Shown here: one piece after another, positions 1 to 8,109 of the stretch
Layout of the letters: each line of letters opens with the position of its first letter
How positions within the stretch are numbered: the first letter of the stretch is position 1
Source: Bacteriovorax sp. MedPE-SWde
Lineage (GTDB): Bacteria > Bdellovibrionota > Bacteriovoracia > Bacteriovoracales > Bacteriovoracaceae
DNA length: 64,000 nucleotides
NCBI GenBank assembly: GCA_001874305.1
Contig: MPCU01000002.1
Location: forward strand, 310,001-374,000
Reading direction: 5' to 3'
Translations under genes and position numbers: made by a program
The notes under the pieces: model-generated
Told to the model about the DNA's origin: nothing
The model's input: only the letters and a program-made list of their open reading frames with translations
The model's database searches: none

Positions 1-103
1 ATTGCTCGCAATCTCTTTGAAGCTCTTTATTCTTATAAATCAAATATATAATGATCGGCACTGAAACAAGTACCGGTATTAATGCAATTCCCATAAGGTA
101 CAT
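1..103 (-). CDS. Partial small membrane protein (C-terminal part outside window)
   Basis: An open frame enters from the left edge on the minus strand. From the ATG at 103 it encodes a hydrophobic stretch (MYLMGIALIPVLVSV, then IIIYLIY) followed by charged residues, so it looks like one N-terminal transmembrane helix with a cytoplasmic tail. It starts 31 bases after the stop of the 66-residue gene upstream and may be the fourth gene of that operon. No clear Shine-Dalgarno sequence precedes the ATG, and a second ATG lies three codons in. The family is not recognised. Confidence 0.35.
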   Translation of the reverse strand, partial: MYLMGIALIPVLVSVPIIIYLIYKNKELQRDCEQ

Positions 104-134
104 ATCGGGAACAAATACAAATAGTTGAAAATAT

Positions 135-335
135 TTAGTTTAGTAGAGTGTAAGACTCACCTTTTAAGCGAATTTCGACCTGATTATCTGAGATTTTATC
201 CCCATGGCTGGCCAGCCAACTTTTCGCAGACTCTCTAGCAAACACTTCAGCATCATAGACATCAACGTCTTCATTAATCTCAAAGATAAGCTTGCTATCT
301 TCAATCATAACCTTAGCTCTGTAGTGTTCTGTCAT
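135..335 (-). CDS. Small conserved-looking protein of unknown function (66 aa)
   Basis: The likely start is the ATG at 335, which overlaps the stop of the preceding phosphatase gene in a TAATG junction. An upstream in-frame ATG at 386 would intrude 17 codons into that gene and is less likely. The product is acidic and soluble, with no signal peptide or membrane segment. It has two beta-like stretches around an Ala-rich helix (YDAEVFARESAKSWLASHG). No family is recognised. The translational coupling suggests a role tied to the HAD phosphatase upstream. Confidence 0.6.
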   Translation of the reverse strand: MTEHYRAKVMIEDSKLIFEINEDVDVYDAEVFARESAKSWLASHGDKISDNQVEIRLKGESYTLLN

Positions 336-784
336 TAGAATTCTCCCCAGTCGCACTGAAGGCATACAAGTCCTAGGTCTCGCCACATTTTAACGACACT
401 CTTTCTGTCGTCTAAAACGAAGAGGATATTATACTGCTCAACAATGTAATTATTATATACCTCACTCTTTATGACGCTGTCACTTCTGTGGTCATCTAAA
501 TTTCTCATATAGAGGTAACTATATGAAATGTCATGTCTTTCTAACCAGGACTTCGTTTCTTCTTTGTATTTTTCTTCTCTACCAGTCACAATAATGAGCT
601 CATGCCCCCTTTGACTCATTGCGCACATTAATTCCTTACACCAATCATGTAGGTCATCTTCACCAAGACCGCCATAGAAGGAATCCCAATCTTTAATTTC
701 TCCATTGAGGTGATGAACCCGATGGTCACAATTAGTTAAAGTCCCATCAAGATCAATTATTATTGCGCTCTTCTTCTGAGACAT
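335..784 (-). CDS. HAD-family phosphatase, polynucleotide kinase 3'-phosphatase-like (149 aa)
   Basis: The N-terminus IIIDLDGTLT carries the HAD motif I nucleophile and acid/base aspartates (D11, D13). Motif II is in VTGREEKY and motif IV in FVLDDRK. This layout, including the TGRxExY(x)xxT..WL pattern, matches the phosphatase half of T4-type polynucleotide kinase, which removes 3'-phosphates from nucleic acid ends. No kinase P-loop is present, so this is the phosphatase domain alone. It starts in a TAATG overlap with the upstream LplT-PlsC gene. A small-molecule substrate cannot be excluded. Confidence 0.75.
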   Translation of the reverse strand: MSQKKSAIIIDLDGTLTNCDHRVHHLNGEIKDWDSFYGGLGEDDLHDWCKELMCAMSQRGHELIIVTGREEKYKEETKSWLERHDISYSYLYMRNLDDHRSDSVIKSEVYNNYIVEQYNILFVLDDRKSVVKMWRDLGLVCLQCDWGEF

Positions 785-2667
785 TAGGAATCCACCTCAT
801 GCTCATACTTTTCAGATATAAGTCCTTCAAGGTCTTTAAAGCAAAACTCATCAGGAGAGATTGAAGGCAAGATAGTTAGGTGAATTCTTCTCTTAGAAAA
901 GATATTCGTACCTTTAAAGGCCCCTGGTTGAGAATGAGAGAAGTAACTCCCCCACGCACCATTGATTACAATTGGGACAACTCTTGCTCCAGTTTTATCT
1001 ACAATTTTTTTAATTCCTGGTTGAAATTTTCTTAAGCTACCATCTCTAGTAAGATAGCCTTCAGGGAAAATCCCAAGGCATCTCTCTTCATCTAGTGCCG
1101 TATCCATTTTTGCAAAGGCATTGTCTAGAAGATCAGGGTTTTCTTTTCTTGTCGCAACAGGAATTAGTTTTGCTGATTTAAAGAATAGCTTTGCTGGAAA
1201 AATATTATAGTAAGTATGGTCGATAACCCAACGAATTGGCCGTGGCGAAATCGCCATAATAAACAGCCAATCTACAAAACACACATGATTTGATGCAACG
1301 ATTACCGGTCCATGACCAGGAATATTTTCTTCACCATCAACATCAAGGTCGTACATTACCTTTGTTAAAAGCTGAGCAATAAATCTCCATGTCTCTTCTG
1401 AATAAAAAGCAAACATTAGACAAGAGTAAATAAGGTTCGCCATCGCCATGATACCGAGAATATTTGGAAGACTAACTTTTAGCCCATGAAGAACCATTAA
1501 CATTACAGCTGCTAGAACCATGAATACAGAGTTCCAAATATTATTTGCAGCAATTGTTCGAGCTAGGAACTTAGGTCTTGCAGAGCGCTGCATATGAGCT
1601 TGTTGTGGGATAATAAACATTCCACCAAATGTCGTTGTAGCAAGTAAATCAAAGAGGATTCTAATTGAGCCATCTTGTTGAAAGAACTCTGAAACACTCA
1701 AGAGTCCTACTTTACTTCCCGACCAACTTCCAGCAACCCAGAACATATCAAAGAGAAAGAGAGACATACCAACAGCTGCAAGGGGAACCATTCCAACCTC
1801 AACTCGCTTACCAGAGAGTTTATTACAAAAGAAAGAACCAACGCCCATTCCAATTGTAAAAGTTGCTAAGAAAATTGTTCCAACTAACTCAGAGCCATAG
1901 AAGAGATCTTTAACGAGTGCAGGAAGAAGTGAAAGAATTGCAGCACCAAAGAACCAAAACCAAGAGATTCCAAGAATTGCGTGCATCACACTTTTTTCCT
2001 TAAGCGTCGTTCTAAGAATTTCAAAAGTCGGACGAATAAATGTGTAATCAATTTTAACATCACTATGGGCATCTTTTAACTTTCTCTGCTTCCAAGCAGT
2101 CAAGATCCCAAGAATAGATACAATTACAATACCTATAGAAGTAATAGAAATAGCACTCTCTAAGCTGGCCGATAGGCCGCCAGCGATTGTACCGATAAGT
2201 ATTGCAATAAATGTTCCTGCACCAATGAATGCATTCCCTAATGTTAATTCATCTTCTTTTAAAATTTCAGGAAGTGAGCCAAACTTAACAGGAGAAAAGA
2301 ATGATGATTGCGCCCCCATTAGAAACAGAACAAATAAAAGTAGTCCGTAGCTTTGAGTAACAAAACCTATTGCCGCTAAGGACATGATTATAAGTTCCGT
2401 AAGCTTAGTTACCTTAATCACGGATGATTTATCAAAGTGATCTGCGAGTTGCCCTGCTGTAGCAGAAAAGGTCATATATGGAAGAATGAAGATCCCGCCG
2501 GCCATTGCCACAAGAGAGGCCGAGTTTAGCCCCATGAGTTCAACATTCTTATATGTGATAAGCATTACTAGTGCATTTTTAAAAAAGTTATCATTTGCAG
2601 CACCTAGGAACTGCGTCCAAAACAAAGGCCAAAAGCGTCTGTCTGTTGTAATCATCGATAGAGACAA
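784..2667 (-). CDS. LplT-like MFS lysophospholipid transporter fused to PlsC acyltransferase
   Basis: Residues 1 to about 430 form a major facilitator membrane domain that opens like LplT (FWTQFLGAANDNFFKNAL). Residues 445-627 are a PlsC/LPLAT domain with the catalytic NHxxxxD motif (H461, D466) and the substrate motif FPEGYLTRDG. Known LplT-Aas systems flip lysophospholipid inward and re-acylate it, and this fusion would combine both steps in the inner membrane. The AMP-ligase part of E. coli Aas is absent. The start is probably TTG at 2667, five bases after a GGAGG; ATG at 2655 is an alternative. It heads an operon with two TAATG-coupled genes. Confidence 0.88.
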   Translation of the reverse strand: MSLSMITTDRRFWPLFWTQFLGAANDNFFKNALVMLITYKNVELMGLNSASLVAMAGGIFILPYMTFSATAGQLADHFDKSSVIKVTKLTELIIMSLAAIGFVTQSYGLLLFVLFLMGAQSSFFSPVKFGSLPEILKEDELTLGNAFIGAGTFIAILIGTIAGGLSASLESAISITSIGIVIVSILGILTAWKQRKLKDAHSDVKIDYTFIRPTFEILRTTLKEKSVMHAILGISWFWFFGAAILSLLPALVKDLFYGSELVGTIFLATFTIGMGVGSFFCNKLSGKRVEVGMVPLAAVGMSLFLFDMFWVAGSWSGSKVGLLSVSEFFQQDGSIRILFDLLATTTFGGMFIIPQQAHMQRSARPKFLARTIAANNIWNSVFMVLAAVMLMVLHGLKVSLPNILGIMAMANLIYSCLMFAFYSEETWRFIAQLLTKVMYDLDVDGEENIPGHGPVIVASNHVCFVDWLFIMAISPRPIRWVIDHTYYNIFPAKLFFKSAKLIPVATRKENPDLLDNAFAKMDTALDEERCLGIFPEGYLTRDGSLRKFQPGIKKIVDKTGARVVPIVINGAWGSYFSHSQPGAFKGTNIFSKRRIHLTILPSISPDEFCFKDLEGLISEKYEHEVDS

Positions 2668-2746
2668 AATCTCCTCCCCTAAATATTATTTCCAATAGTT
2701 GAGCATTTCTATAACAAATAGTCACGATGCAACAAAACAAACCAGC

Positions 2747-2781
2747 GCGTCATTGACGCTATTAATAAAGACCGCTAAATT
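2747..2781 (+). promoter_or_regulatory. Promoter of grxB with overlapping palindrome; predicted leaderless start
   Basis: TTGACG (2753-2758) and TAAATT (2776-2781) are separated by 17 bases, and the grxB ATG begins seven bases after the end of the -10 box. The predicted transcription start is therefore the A of the ATG. No Shine-Dalgarno sequence exists. The palindrome GCGTCATTGACGC (2747-2759) covers the -35 box and could be an operator. Confidence 0.55.
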
Positions 2782-2787
2782 GGCGCT

Positions 2788-3435
2788 ATGAAATTATACC
2801 ACTACGTCCATTGTCCATTTTGCGTAAGAGTACGACTTGCACTAGGTCTTCTCAATATTAAGTTTGAATCCATTGTCCTTCCATATAACGATGAAAAGAC
2901 GCCAATTGATTTAACCGGTAAAAAAATGCTTCCTATTTTCAAGTGGGAAGATGCAACTTCAAGCAATGAGAGTCTTGATATAATTAAGAGACTTGATGGT
3001 GATAATTTATTAAAGAATGAGTTAGTAGACACTCCTCTATTCACAGAAGAGGTTGAAAATCTTTTAAGCAGAATTGGTACACAAGTCCACTCTCTGTGTA
3101 TGCCTTATTGGATGTGGACACCTGAATTTGATAAAGAAAGTAGGAACTACTTTCAAACAAAGAAAGAGGTAAAGCGTGGTCCTTTCTCAAAGCTCATTCA
3201 GAATAAATCAGAGTATCTTGAAAAATTAGATCTAGTCCTTAAAGACTTAGAGAAGAACCTATCTCCATTTTACAAAAGTAATGAGATGACAATAGTTGAT
3301 ATAGCGATAGCATCGCACTTATGGGGTATGTATATTTTCCCAGAGTTTCAATTCTCCGAGAAAGTTAATACTTATCTGCAAACTATTGGAGACAATTGTA
3401 AGTTTGATTATCACAAAGACTTTTGGCTTGATTAG
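2788..3435 (+). CDS. grxB: Glutaredoxin 2 (GrxB family)
   Basis: The 215-residue protein begins MKLYHYVHCPFC, giving the dithiol active site C9-P-F-C12 of glutaredoxin 2. The thioredoxin fold is followed by an all-helical GST-like C-terminal domain, and the length matches E. coli GrxB. It reduces protein disulfides and glutathione mixed disulfides in the cytoplasm using glutathione. It is transcribed divergently from the LplT-PlsC operon and ends four bases from the convergent Mpo1-like gene. The message is predicted to be leaderless. Confidence 0.9.
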   Translation: MKLYHYVHCPFCVRVRLALGLLNIKFESIVLPYNDEKTPIDLTGKKMLPIFKWEDATSSNESLDIIKRLDGDNLLKNELVDTPLFTEEVENLLSRIGTQVHSLCMPYWMWTPEFDKESRNYFQTKKEVKRGPFSKLIQNKSEYLEKLDLVLKDLEKNLSPFYKSNEMTIVDIAIASHLWGMYIFPEFQFSEKVNTYLQTIGDNCKFDYHKDFWLD

Positions 3436-3439
3436 AAGC

Positions 3440-3895
3440 TTATTTTAATCTCAATACTTCTTTTAAAATCCAAGCAGGACCAATGAGTAAGAATTGAATG
3501 TCTTTAAGGAAGGAAGGTTTCTTCCCTTCAATCTTGTGACCAATGAACTGCCCTATCCATGCAAGAATAAAAACAACTAAAGAAATATAGAGAATTCTAT
3601 GACCTAGAATTGGTCCATATTTTTGCAAAAGTAGTACAATAGGAACTATTAAAGAAAGTACGCCTAAAATGACTCTAATCGACCTCAAAGAAATATAGAA
3701 TATTAAACAGATACCAATAAAGAAATAAGTCCAATTAACACCATACTTCAAAAAAAGATCTGGCGTAGGAAGTGTCCACAAGATTCCTAGGAGAGACCAT
3801 GTAATCAATGGAACACAGACTTTATGGATGTAAATATTAGTCTTGTTTTGATGTGACTCTCCATATTCATCAAACCAACTATTTAATGATTTCAC
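3440..3895 (-). CDS. Mpo1/YGL010w-like (DUF962) membrane protein
   Basis: The opening SLNSWFDEYGESHQNKTN and following IHKVCVPLI are typical of the DUF962/Mpo1 family. At least four hydrophobic helices follow. Yeast Mpo1 is an Fe(II) dioxygenase acting in alpha-oxidation of 2-hydroxy fatty acids, with His residues as metal ligands; here H15 and H24 fit. A lipid-related role in the inner membrane is inferred. The start is GTG at 3895, five bases after an AGGAG. The gene is convergent with grxB. Confidence 0.75.
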   Translation of the reverse strand: MKSLNSWFDEYGESHQNKTNIYIHKVCVPLITWSLLGILWTLPTPDLFLKYGVNWTYFFIGICLIFYISLRSIRVILGVLSLIVPIVLLLQKYGPILGHRILYISLVVFILAWIGQFIGHKIEGKKPSFLKDIQFLLIGPAWILKEVLRLK

Positions 3896-3941
3896 ATTTT
3901 CTCCTAGCTTATTTTACTTCATATAGAATATCATAATATCA

Positions 3942-4793
3942 ATGATAAAAATTGTTTTCTTAACTTTACTAATTTCACTGACTTCCCAAGTATATGCGAA
4001 GAAGATTATCATTGGTGTCCCTCATGATGTTTTAAATAAATTTCAAAGCTTCATGTCTAATAGAGAGGTCAGCGATATTCATAGCTACCGAGGAAAGGAA
4101 TCCAACAGAGATGTTGTAGAAGTAATTCTATTATTAAAGATCTTAAATCTAAAAAAGGGTCAGTATACTTTCTTAAAAGTTGATTCATATAATAGGGCCA
4201 TCAAGCTTATTCAATCTGGACGTATAGATCTTTACGCTAACACTATCTGGTATGGCGACGGTGATAGAAAAAGAATGCAATACACTCTTCCCGTAATAAG
4301 AAATGGAGAATTTACGGCAGGCATTTATGTTAGAGAAAACTCTCCGTATTTAACTGACCCAAAACTTAATATTAGAAACCTAAAATTTCTGTCCAATAAA
4401 GCTTGGACGAGAGATTGGAAGACTCTTAAAAATATGAAAGTAAGGTCTGTCTCCTCGACTACAACTTGGGACTCTATCATGAAGATGATTAAGGCAAAGA
4501 GATCAGATGCAATAATGGCCTCTTTCCCTCCAAACAATACGCTTATCCGCTACAATAAAGATAATGATCTTAGCCTCTATCCAGTCCCCAATAAGAGGAT
4601 TGCAATAGAAGGAAGTCGCCACTGGATTGTTTCAATGAAGTCTAAAAACTCGCCAGGCCTACTAGGAAAGATAAATAGCGGAATAAAGAAATTTAGAAAA
4701 GACCGTGAATTCTTTAAGGCCTTTATTCAAAGTGGATTCTTTAACGAAAGAACTATAACTTGGAAAATAATCAATAAAAAAGACCACCCGTAG
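3942..4793 (+). CDS. Periplasmic solute-binding protein, family 3-like (orphan)
   Basis: An N-terminal signal peptide (residues 1-19, ending VYA) precedes a 260-residue domain with the layout of SBP_bac_3 proteins: an early IIIGVPHD strand, a central RIDLYANTIWY segment and a hinge region near RSVSSTTTWDS. These proteins bind amino acids or similar ligands in the periplasm. No permease or ATPase gene is adjacent, so it may act as a sensor or use a transporter elsewhere. No Shine-Dalgarno sequence is visible, and a TAGAAT box lies just upstream of the ATG. Two other orphan proteins of this kind occur at 27215 and 38593. Confidence 0.7.
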   Translation: MIKIVFLTLLISLTSQVYAKKIIIGVPHDVLNKFQSFMSNREVSDIHSYRGKESNRDVVEVILLLKILNLKKGQYTFLKVDSYNRAIKLIQSGRIDLYANTIWYGDGDRKRMQYTLPVIRNGEFTAGIYVRENSPYLTDPKLNIRNLKFLSNKAWTRDWKTLKNMKVRSVSSTTTWDSIMKMIKAKRSDAIMASFPPNNTLIRYNKDNDLSLYPVPNKRIAIEGSRHWIVSMKSKNSPGLLGKINSGIKKFRKDREFFKAFIQSGFFNERTITWKIINKKDHP

Positions 4794-4799
4794 GTGGCC
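4776..4799 (-). terminator. Rho-independent terminator of rplY
   Basis: On the minus strand a CCACC/GGTGG stem (4784-4797) with a TACG tetraloop is followed by six U (4781-4776). The hairpin contains the stop codon of the convergent solute-binding gene, so it is shared with coding sequence on the other strand. Confidence 0.75.
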
Positions 4800-4837
4800 T
4801 CAATTCTATATTTATTAAATCGTAAAATTTAAATAAA

Positions 4838-5479
4838 TTATGCAGCTTGCTTTTCTGAATCTTCAACTGGAGTGATTTCACCTTCTGGTGTCGCCTCAGC
4901 TGTAACTTCTTCAACTGTTTCTTCAACAGCTTTAACTCTTGGAGCATGACAAGATACAATACTATCTTCTTCAGAGTGTGCCCACTCCATCCCTTTAGGA
5001 GGAGTAATATCTTTTAGAGTCCAATGACCATTCATTCCTAACTCAGTTACATCAATTTCGATGAACTCAGGGAAGTCTTTAGGTAGGCCTCTAACTTCTA
5101 CTTCATGAATTACTGGGTAAACAACTCCACCCTCTTTTGTTCCAGCAGACTCACCTGTGAAGTGAATTGGAAGAGTAATTGTTGTCTTCTCAGAAGCTGA
5201 TACTTTATGGAAAGAGAAGTGAATATAGTCACCACCAAGGTGTCCTCTTTGAACATCGTCAAGAGCAACAAGGTGTTTACCATGTCCTTCTACTTGTACT
5301 TCAAATACTTTACCTGAATTGTGAAAGAAGCTTGAAAGCGTTTGCTTTGGAACCATAATGTCCACACCGTCAAAACCTTTTCCATATACAACACCTGGTA
5401 CGAAACCATCTCGTCTCATTTTTCCTAGTGGTGCACTCTTATCTCTAAATTGAGCTTTTAAAACATCATTTGTTGACAC
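4838..5479 (-). CDS. rplY: 50S ribosomal protein L25, CTC-type
   Basis: The N-terminal L25 domain binds 5S rRNA and contains the usual GxVPGVVYGKG segment. It is followed by the beta-rich CTC domain and a Glu-rich tail (EETVEEVTAEATPEGE), as in long general-stress L25 proteins. The start is GTG at 5479, five bases after AGGAGG; the open frame extends 18 codons further upstream, but those codons contain the Shine-Dalgarno site itself. Unlike many genomes, no pth or prs gene is adjacent. A strong hairpin terminator follows. Confidence 0.93.
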   Translation of the reverse strand: MSTNDVLKAQFRDKSAPLGKMRRDGFVPGVVYGKGFDGVDIMVPKQTLSSFFHNSGKVFEVQVEGHGKHLVALDDVQRGHLGGDYIHFSFHKVSASEKTTITLPIHFTGESAGTKEGGVVYPVIHEVEVRGLPKDFPEFIEIDVTELGMNGHWTLKDITPPKGMEWAHSEEDSIVSCHAPRVKAVEETVEEVTAEATPEGEITPVEDSEKQAA

Positions 5480-5594
5480 AATATCCTCCTGTGTAATTTC
5501 CTTGGAATAACTCTCACTAAACCTATTCGTCACATTTTTAGAAAGTCTTAGGAAAAATATTGATGTTTAAGATAGAGTAATTTACTCTCTTTCT

Positions 5595-6230
5595 ATGAAA
5601 ACTTCACAACTAGAACACTTCTTCATCCCTGCTAAGAACAAGGGCTGGACAGACGGAAATAAAGTAATGATTGTCCTACACGGACTAGGAGACGGCCTTG
5701 ACTCCTATAAAATGTTTGTCCAAGAAGTTAATGTTACAGGTCTTAACTATCTTTTAGTTAATGCACCGACTCCCTACTTCATGGGGCACTCTTGGTATGA
5801 TATCCCCCCAGGTGATCCTAATCCGGGAATTGACGATTCTGTGACGATTCTATTAAACGTTATAGAAGAGGTAAAAATGCAGGGCTACGATTATCAAGAT
5901 ATCATTCTCTGTGGTTTCTCGCAGGGCGGTTGCATTGCTATGGAAACACTATATAAGTCCAAAGCACAACTAGGTGGAGTGGCAGCACTAAGTCCAAGGC
6001 TTTACGAAGAAAGAATCCCTTCAACTCTTCCCTATCAGGTACAAAAGACGCCTGTCTACTGTGCTCACGGAAACTTTGACGATGTTATACCATTTAAACA
6101 AACAGAGAACTCTGTTCGAAGTCTAATAAGCAAAGGTCTTCAAATAGATTTTAACGACTTTGATATGGGTCACGAGATTGACCCAATGGAAATTCTCTCG
6201 TTCAGGGAATGGCTGAACGAGCTACTTTAA
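5595..6230 (+). CDS. Alpha/beta-hydrolase, carboxylesterase/phospholipase family
   Basis: The 211-residue single-domain hydrolase has an oxyanion motif HGLGDGLDS, the nucleophile elbow GFSQGG (S109), an acid in AHGNFDDVIP (D162 or D163) and the catalytic His in DMGHEID (H193). This is the pattern of the acyl-protein thioesterase/carboxylesterase (YpfH-like) family, which cleaves short acyl esters or lysophospholipids. No signal peptide is seen, so it is probably cytoplasmic. No Shine-Dalgarno sequence precedes the ATG. A palindrome AGAGTAA-T-TTACTCT (5574-5588) lies just upstream. Confidence 0.85.
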   Translation: MKTSQLEHFFIPAKNKGWTDGNKVMIVLHGLGDGLDSYKMFVQEVNVTGLNYLLVNAPTPYFMGHSWYDIPPGDPNPGIDDSVTILLNVIEEVKMQGYDYQDIILCGFSQGGCIAMETLYKSKAQLGGVAALSPRLYEERIPSTLPYQVQKTPVYCAHGNFDDVIPFKQTENSVRSLISKGLQIDFNDFDMGHEIDPMEILSFREWLNELL

Positions 6231-6242
6231 AATAAGAAGTTT

Positions 6243-6365
6243 TTAGTGGTGATCGTCATCATCGATGATAGCATCATCAAAATCTTTTACCGCAATCGCA
6301 AGTGAAGCTGGTAACATCGCCCAAAAACCAACACAACATAGTGCAACAAATACTTCCATACTCAT
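6243..6365 (-). CDS. Small membrane protein (40 aa), short ORF
   Basis: A 40-codon frame begins at ATG 6365, six bases after AGGAG. The product is a single hydrophobic helix (MSMEVFVALCCVGFWAMLPA) followed by an acidic tail ending DDDDHH. The strong ribosome site, the sensible membrane topology and the position just downstream of rmuC support a real gene. Its size and shape are reminiscent of small oxidase-maturation proteins of the CcoS type, but the match is not good enough to assign. Confidence 0.6.
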   Translation of the reverse strand: MSMEVFVALCCVGFWAMLPASLAIAVKDFDDAIIDDDDHH

Positions 6366-6396
6366 ATAAATCTCCTAGAAATTAACTCTATTATAC

Positions 6397-7569
6397 TCAA
6401 TTCACACTGCCATGACTAGAAAAATCAAGTTTTTCATTATCATGTTCAATTTCGACTTCCATAATCTTTTGAAATTGCTTCGAAATCTTATTAGTCGTCA
6501 CATGAATCTTATCGACATCTTTGGTCACAGTATTTAAATGTTTCGAGAAATCATTCCATCTTGTCTCATATCTTGAGAATTCCTCACCCAGTTTGTTTAT
6601 CTCTTGATGCAGAACACTCATGTATTTACTTCTTTCCATATTCATAATGACACTCTGAACAGTAGTTAGAGTCGCCATAAATGTAGTTGGAGATGCAAGC
6701 CAAACTCTCTTGGCCTGCGAATACTCAACTAGCTCTGGGTGATATGCATGGATCTCAGCGAAAATGGCCTCGGCCGGCAAGAACATAATCGCCTGGTCAG
6801 CGGTCTCATCTTGAATGATATATTTTCCAGAAATATCATCGATATGCTTTTTTATATTTTTAACAAACTCTCTTCTGGCCAATTTCTTCGCTTCTTCACT
6901 AGTTCCTTCAAACATTCTCTTGAAGTTCTCAAGAGGAAATTTAGAGTCAATACAGAGAAGGCCAATTGGATCAGGAAGAGTCATAGCAGCATCGGCCAGC
7001 TTTCCATTACTGAGTTTATGTTGAGTATGATAGTACTTTCCACTTTCTCCAAAAACAGTTTGAAGAAGGTTGTTAAGTTGTACTTCTCCAAATACACCAC
7101 GACTCTTCTTATCAGTTAATACATCTTGTAGACTAACGACATTTGTTGAAAGAGATTCGATTTTCTTTTGAGCTTCATCTATTTTTGCCAAACGCTGAAT
7201 AATTCCAGTGAAGGTTTCATTTGTCTTTTTAAAACCTTCATTAAGGCTTTCTTGAACTTTATTATTAATGCGGTCTAGCTTATCTTGAATTGTGGAGTCT
7301 AACTTATCAAACTTGACTTCAAGATCTTGAGTAATAAGGTCTCTAAACTGAAATAGATCCTTATTCATAGATGACTTCGATTCAAGAAGGCGCTCTAAAA
7401 CACTTTCTCGAAGGTCTCCAAAATTCTTAGATAGCTGATCATTATTTCTCATTAATGTTTCAGAGACTCCCTTGCCTTGAGAGTTCTTATCCATATTTCT
7501 AAAAATGATAATTATTCCAATGATTGCAACTTGAAAGAGTAGAATTATTACCAATTGAAGAGTACTCAT
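6397..7569 (-). CDS. rmuC: RmuC-family DNA recombination-associated protein
   Basis: An N-terminal membrane anchor (LVIILLFQVAIIGIIIIF) is followed by a long coiled coil to about residue 155 and then the RmuC nuclease-like domain, recognised by RGxFGEVQLNNLL, the CIDSKFPLENF segment and ADQAIMFLPAEAIFAE. E. coli RmuC limits inversions at short inverted repeats. The start is placed at ATG 7569, with GAGG eight to nine bases upstream and directly before the membrane helix. The alternative ATG at 7602 lacks a ribosome site. It is divergent from the DMT-type gene. Confidence 0.9.
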   Translation of the reverse strand: MSTLQLVIILLFQVAIIGIIIIFRNMDKNSQGKGVSETLMRNNDQLSKNFGDLRESVLERLLESKSSMNKDLFQFRDLITQDLEVKFDKLDSTIQDKLDRINNKVQESLNEGFKKTNETFTGIIQRLAKIDEAQKKIESLSTNVVSLQDVLTDKKSRGVFGEVQLNNLLQTVFGESGKYYHTQHKLSNGKLADAAMTLPDPIGLLCIDSKFPLENFKRMFEGTSEEAKKLARREFVKNIKKHIDDISGKYIIQDETADQAIMFLPAEAIFAEIHAYHPELVEYSQAKRVWLASPTTFMATLTTVQSVIMNMERSKYMSVLHQEINKLGEEFSRYETRWNDFSKHLNTVTKDVDKIHVTTNKISKQFQKIMEVEIEHDNEKLDFSSHGSVN

Positions 7570-7665
7570 TATCGCTATCCTCGATGTATTGTCATAAGAC
7601 ATTTATTTTCTTACTCTATATTAACAAAGATTATAAATTTAAACACAATTAATCACTGGGTAAGA

Positions 7666-8109
7666 ATGAAATTACTACTAATATCATGGGCATTTGCAAT
7701 GGGACTAATGGTTCCTCTTCAAGCAATCATCAACGCGAAACTATCTTCTCAAATCGGTGGTCCAACTCAGGCAGCTCTTATTTCATTTGGCGGTGGATTT
7801 CTCATTTTTACAATTGTTGCAATATTTAACTACAACAACCTTCCAAGTATTACGAAACTTAGTAGTGTTCAACCCTACTTATTAATGGGTGGCGTGGTTG
7901 GAAGTATCTTTATATTATCAGCAATTATAATTGTCCCAAAACTAGGTTCAACAGGTTGGACCGCATTGATCGTAACAGGACAGCTGATAGCATCCCTTAT
8001 TCTCGATCACTACGGATGGCTAGGACTTCCAGTGAAGTCCTTAAATATTTTTAGAATTATTGGATCGATATTCCTATTGATTGGAAGTACTTTGATAGTT
8101 CGCTTCTAG
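7666..8109 (+). CDS. DMT superfamily membrane protein, YdcZ/DUF606 type
   Basis: The 147-residue product has about five transmembrane helices and the features of the DUF606/YdcZ small transporters: an N-terminal WAFAMGLMVPLQAIINAKLS with the conserved N-A-x-L, and a GSTGWTALIVTGQLIASLILDHYG-type central region (quoted in parts: TALIVTGQ, LILDHYG). The function is unknown; these are thought to be half-size drug/metabolite transporters. The start at 7666 follows a weak GGGTAAGA. A longer frame from 7555 overlaps rmuC and is not expected. Its 3' end overlaps the convergent M23 gene by 36 bases. Confidence 0.78.
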   Translation: MKLLLISWAFAMGLMVPLQAIINAKLSSQIGGPTQAALISFGGGFLIFTIVAIFNYNNLPSITKLSSVQPYLLMGGVVGSIFILSAIIIVPKLGSTGWTALIVTGQLIASLILDHYGWLGLPVKSLNIFRIIGSIFLLIGSTLIVRF

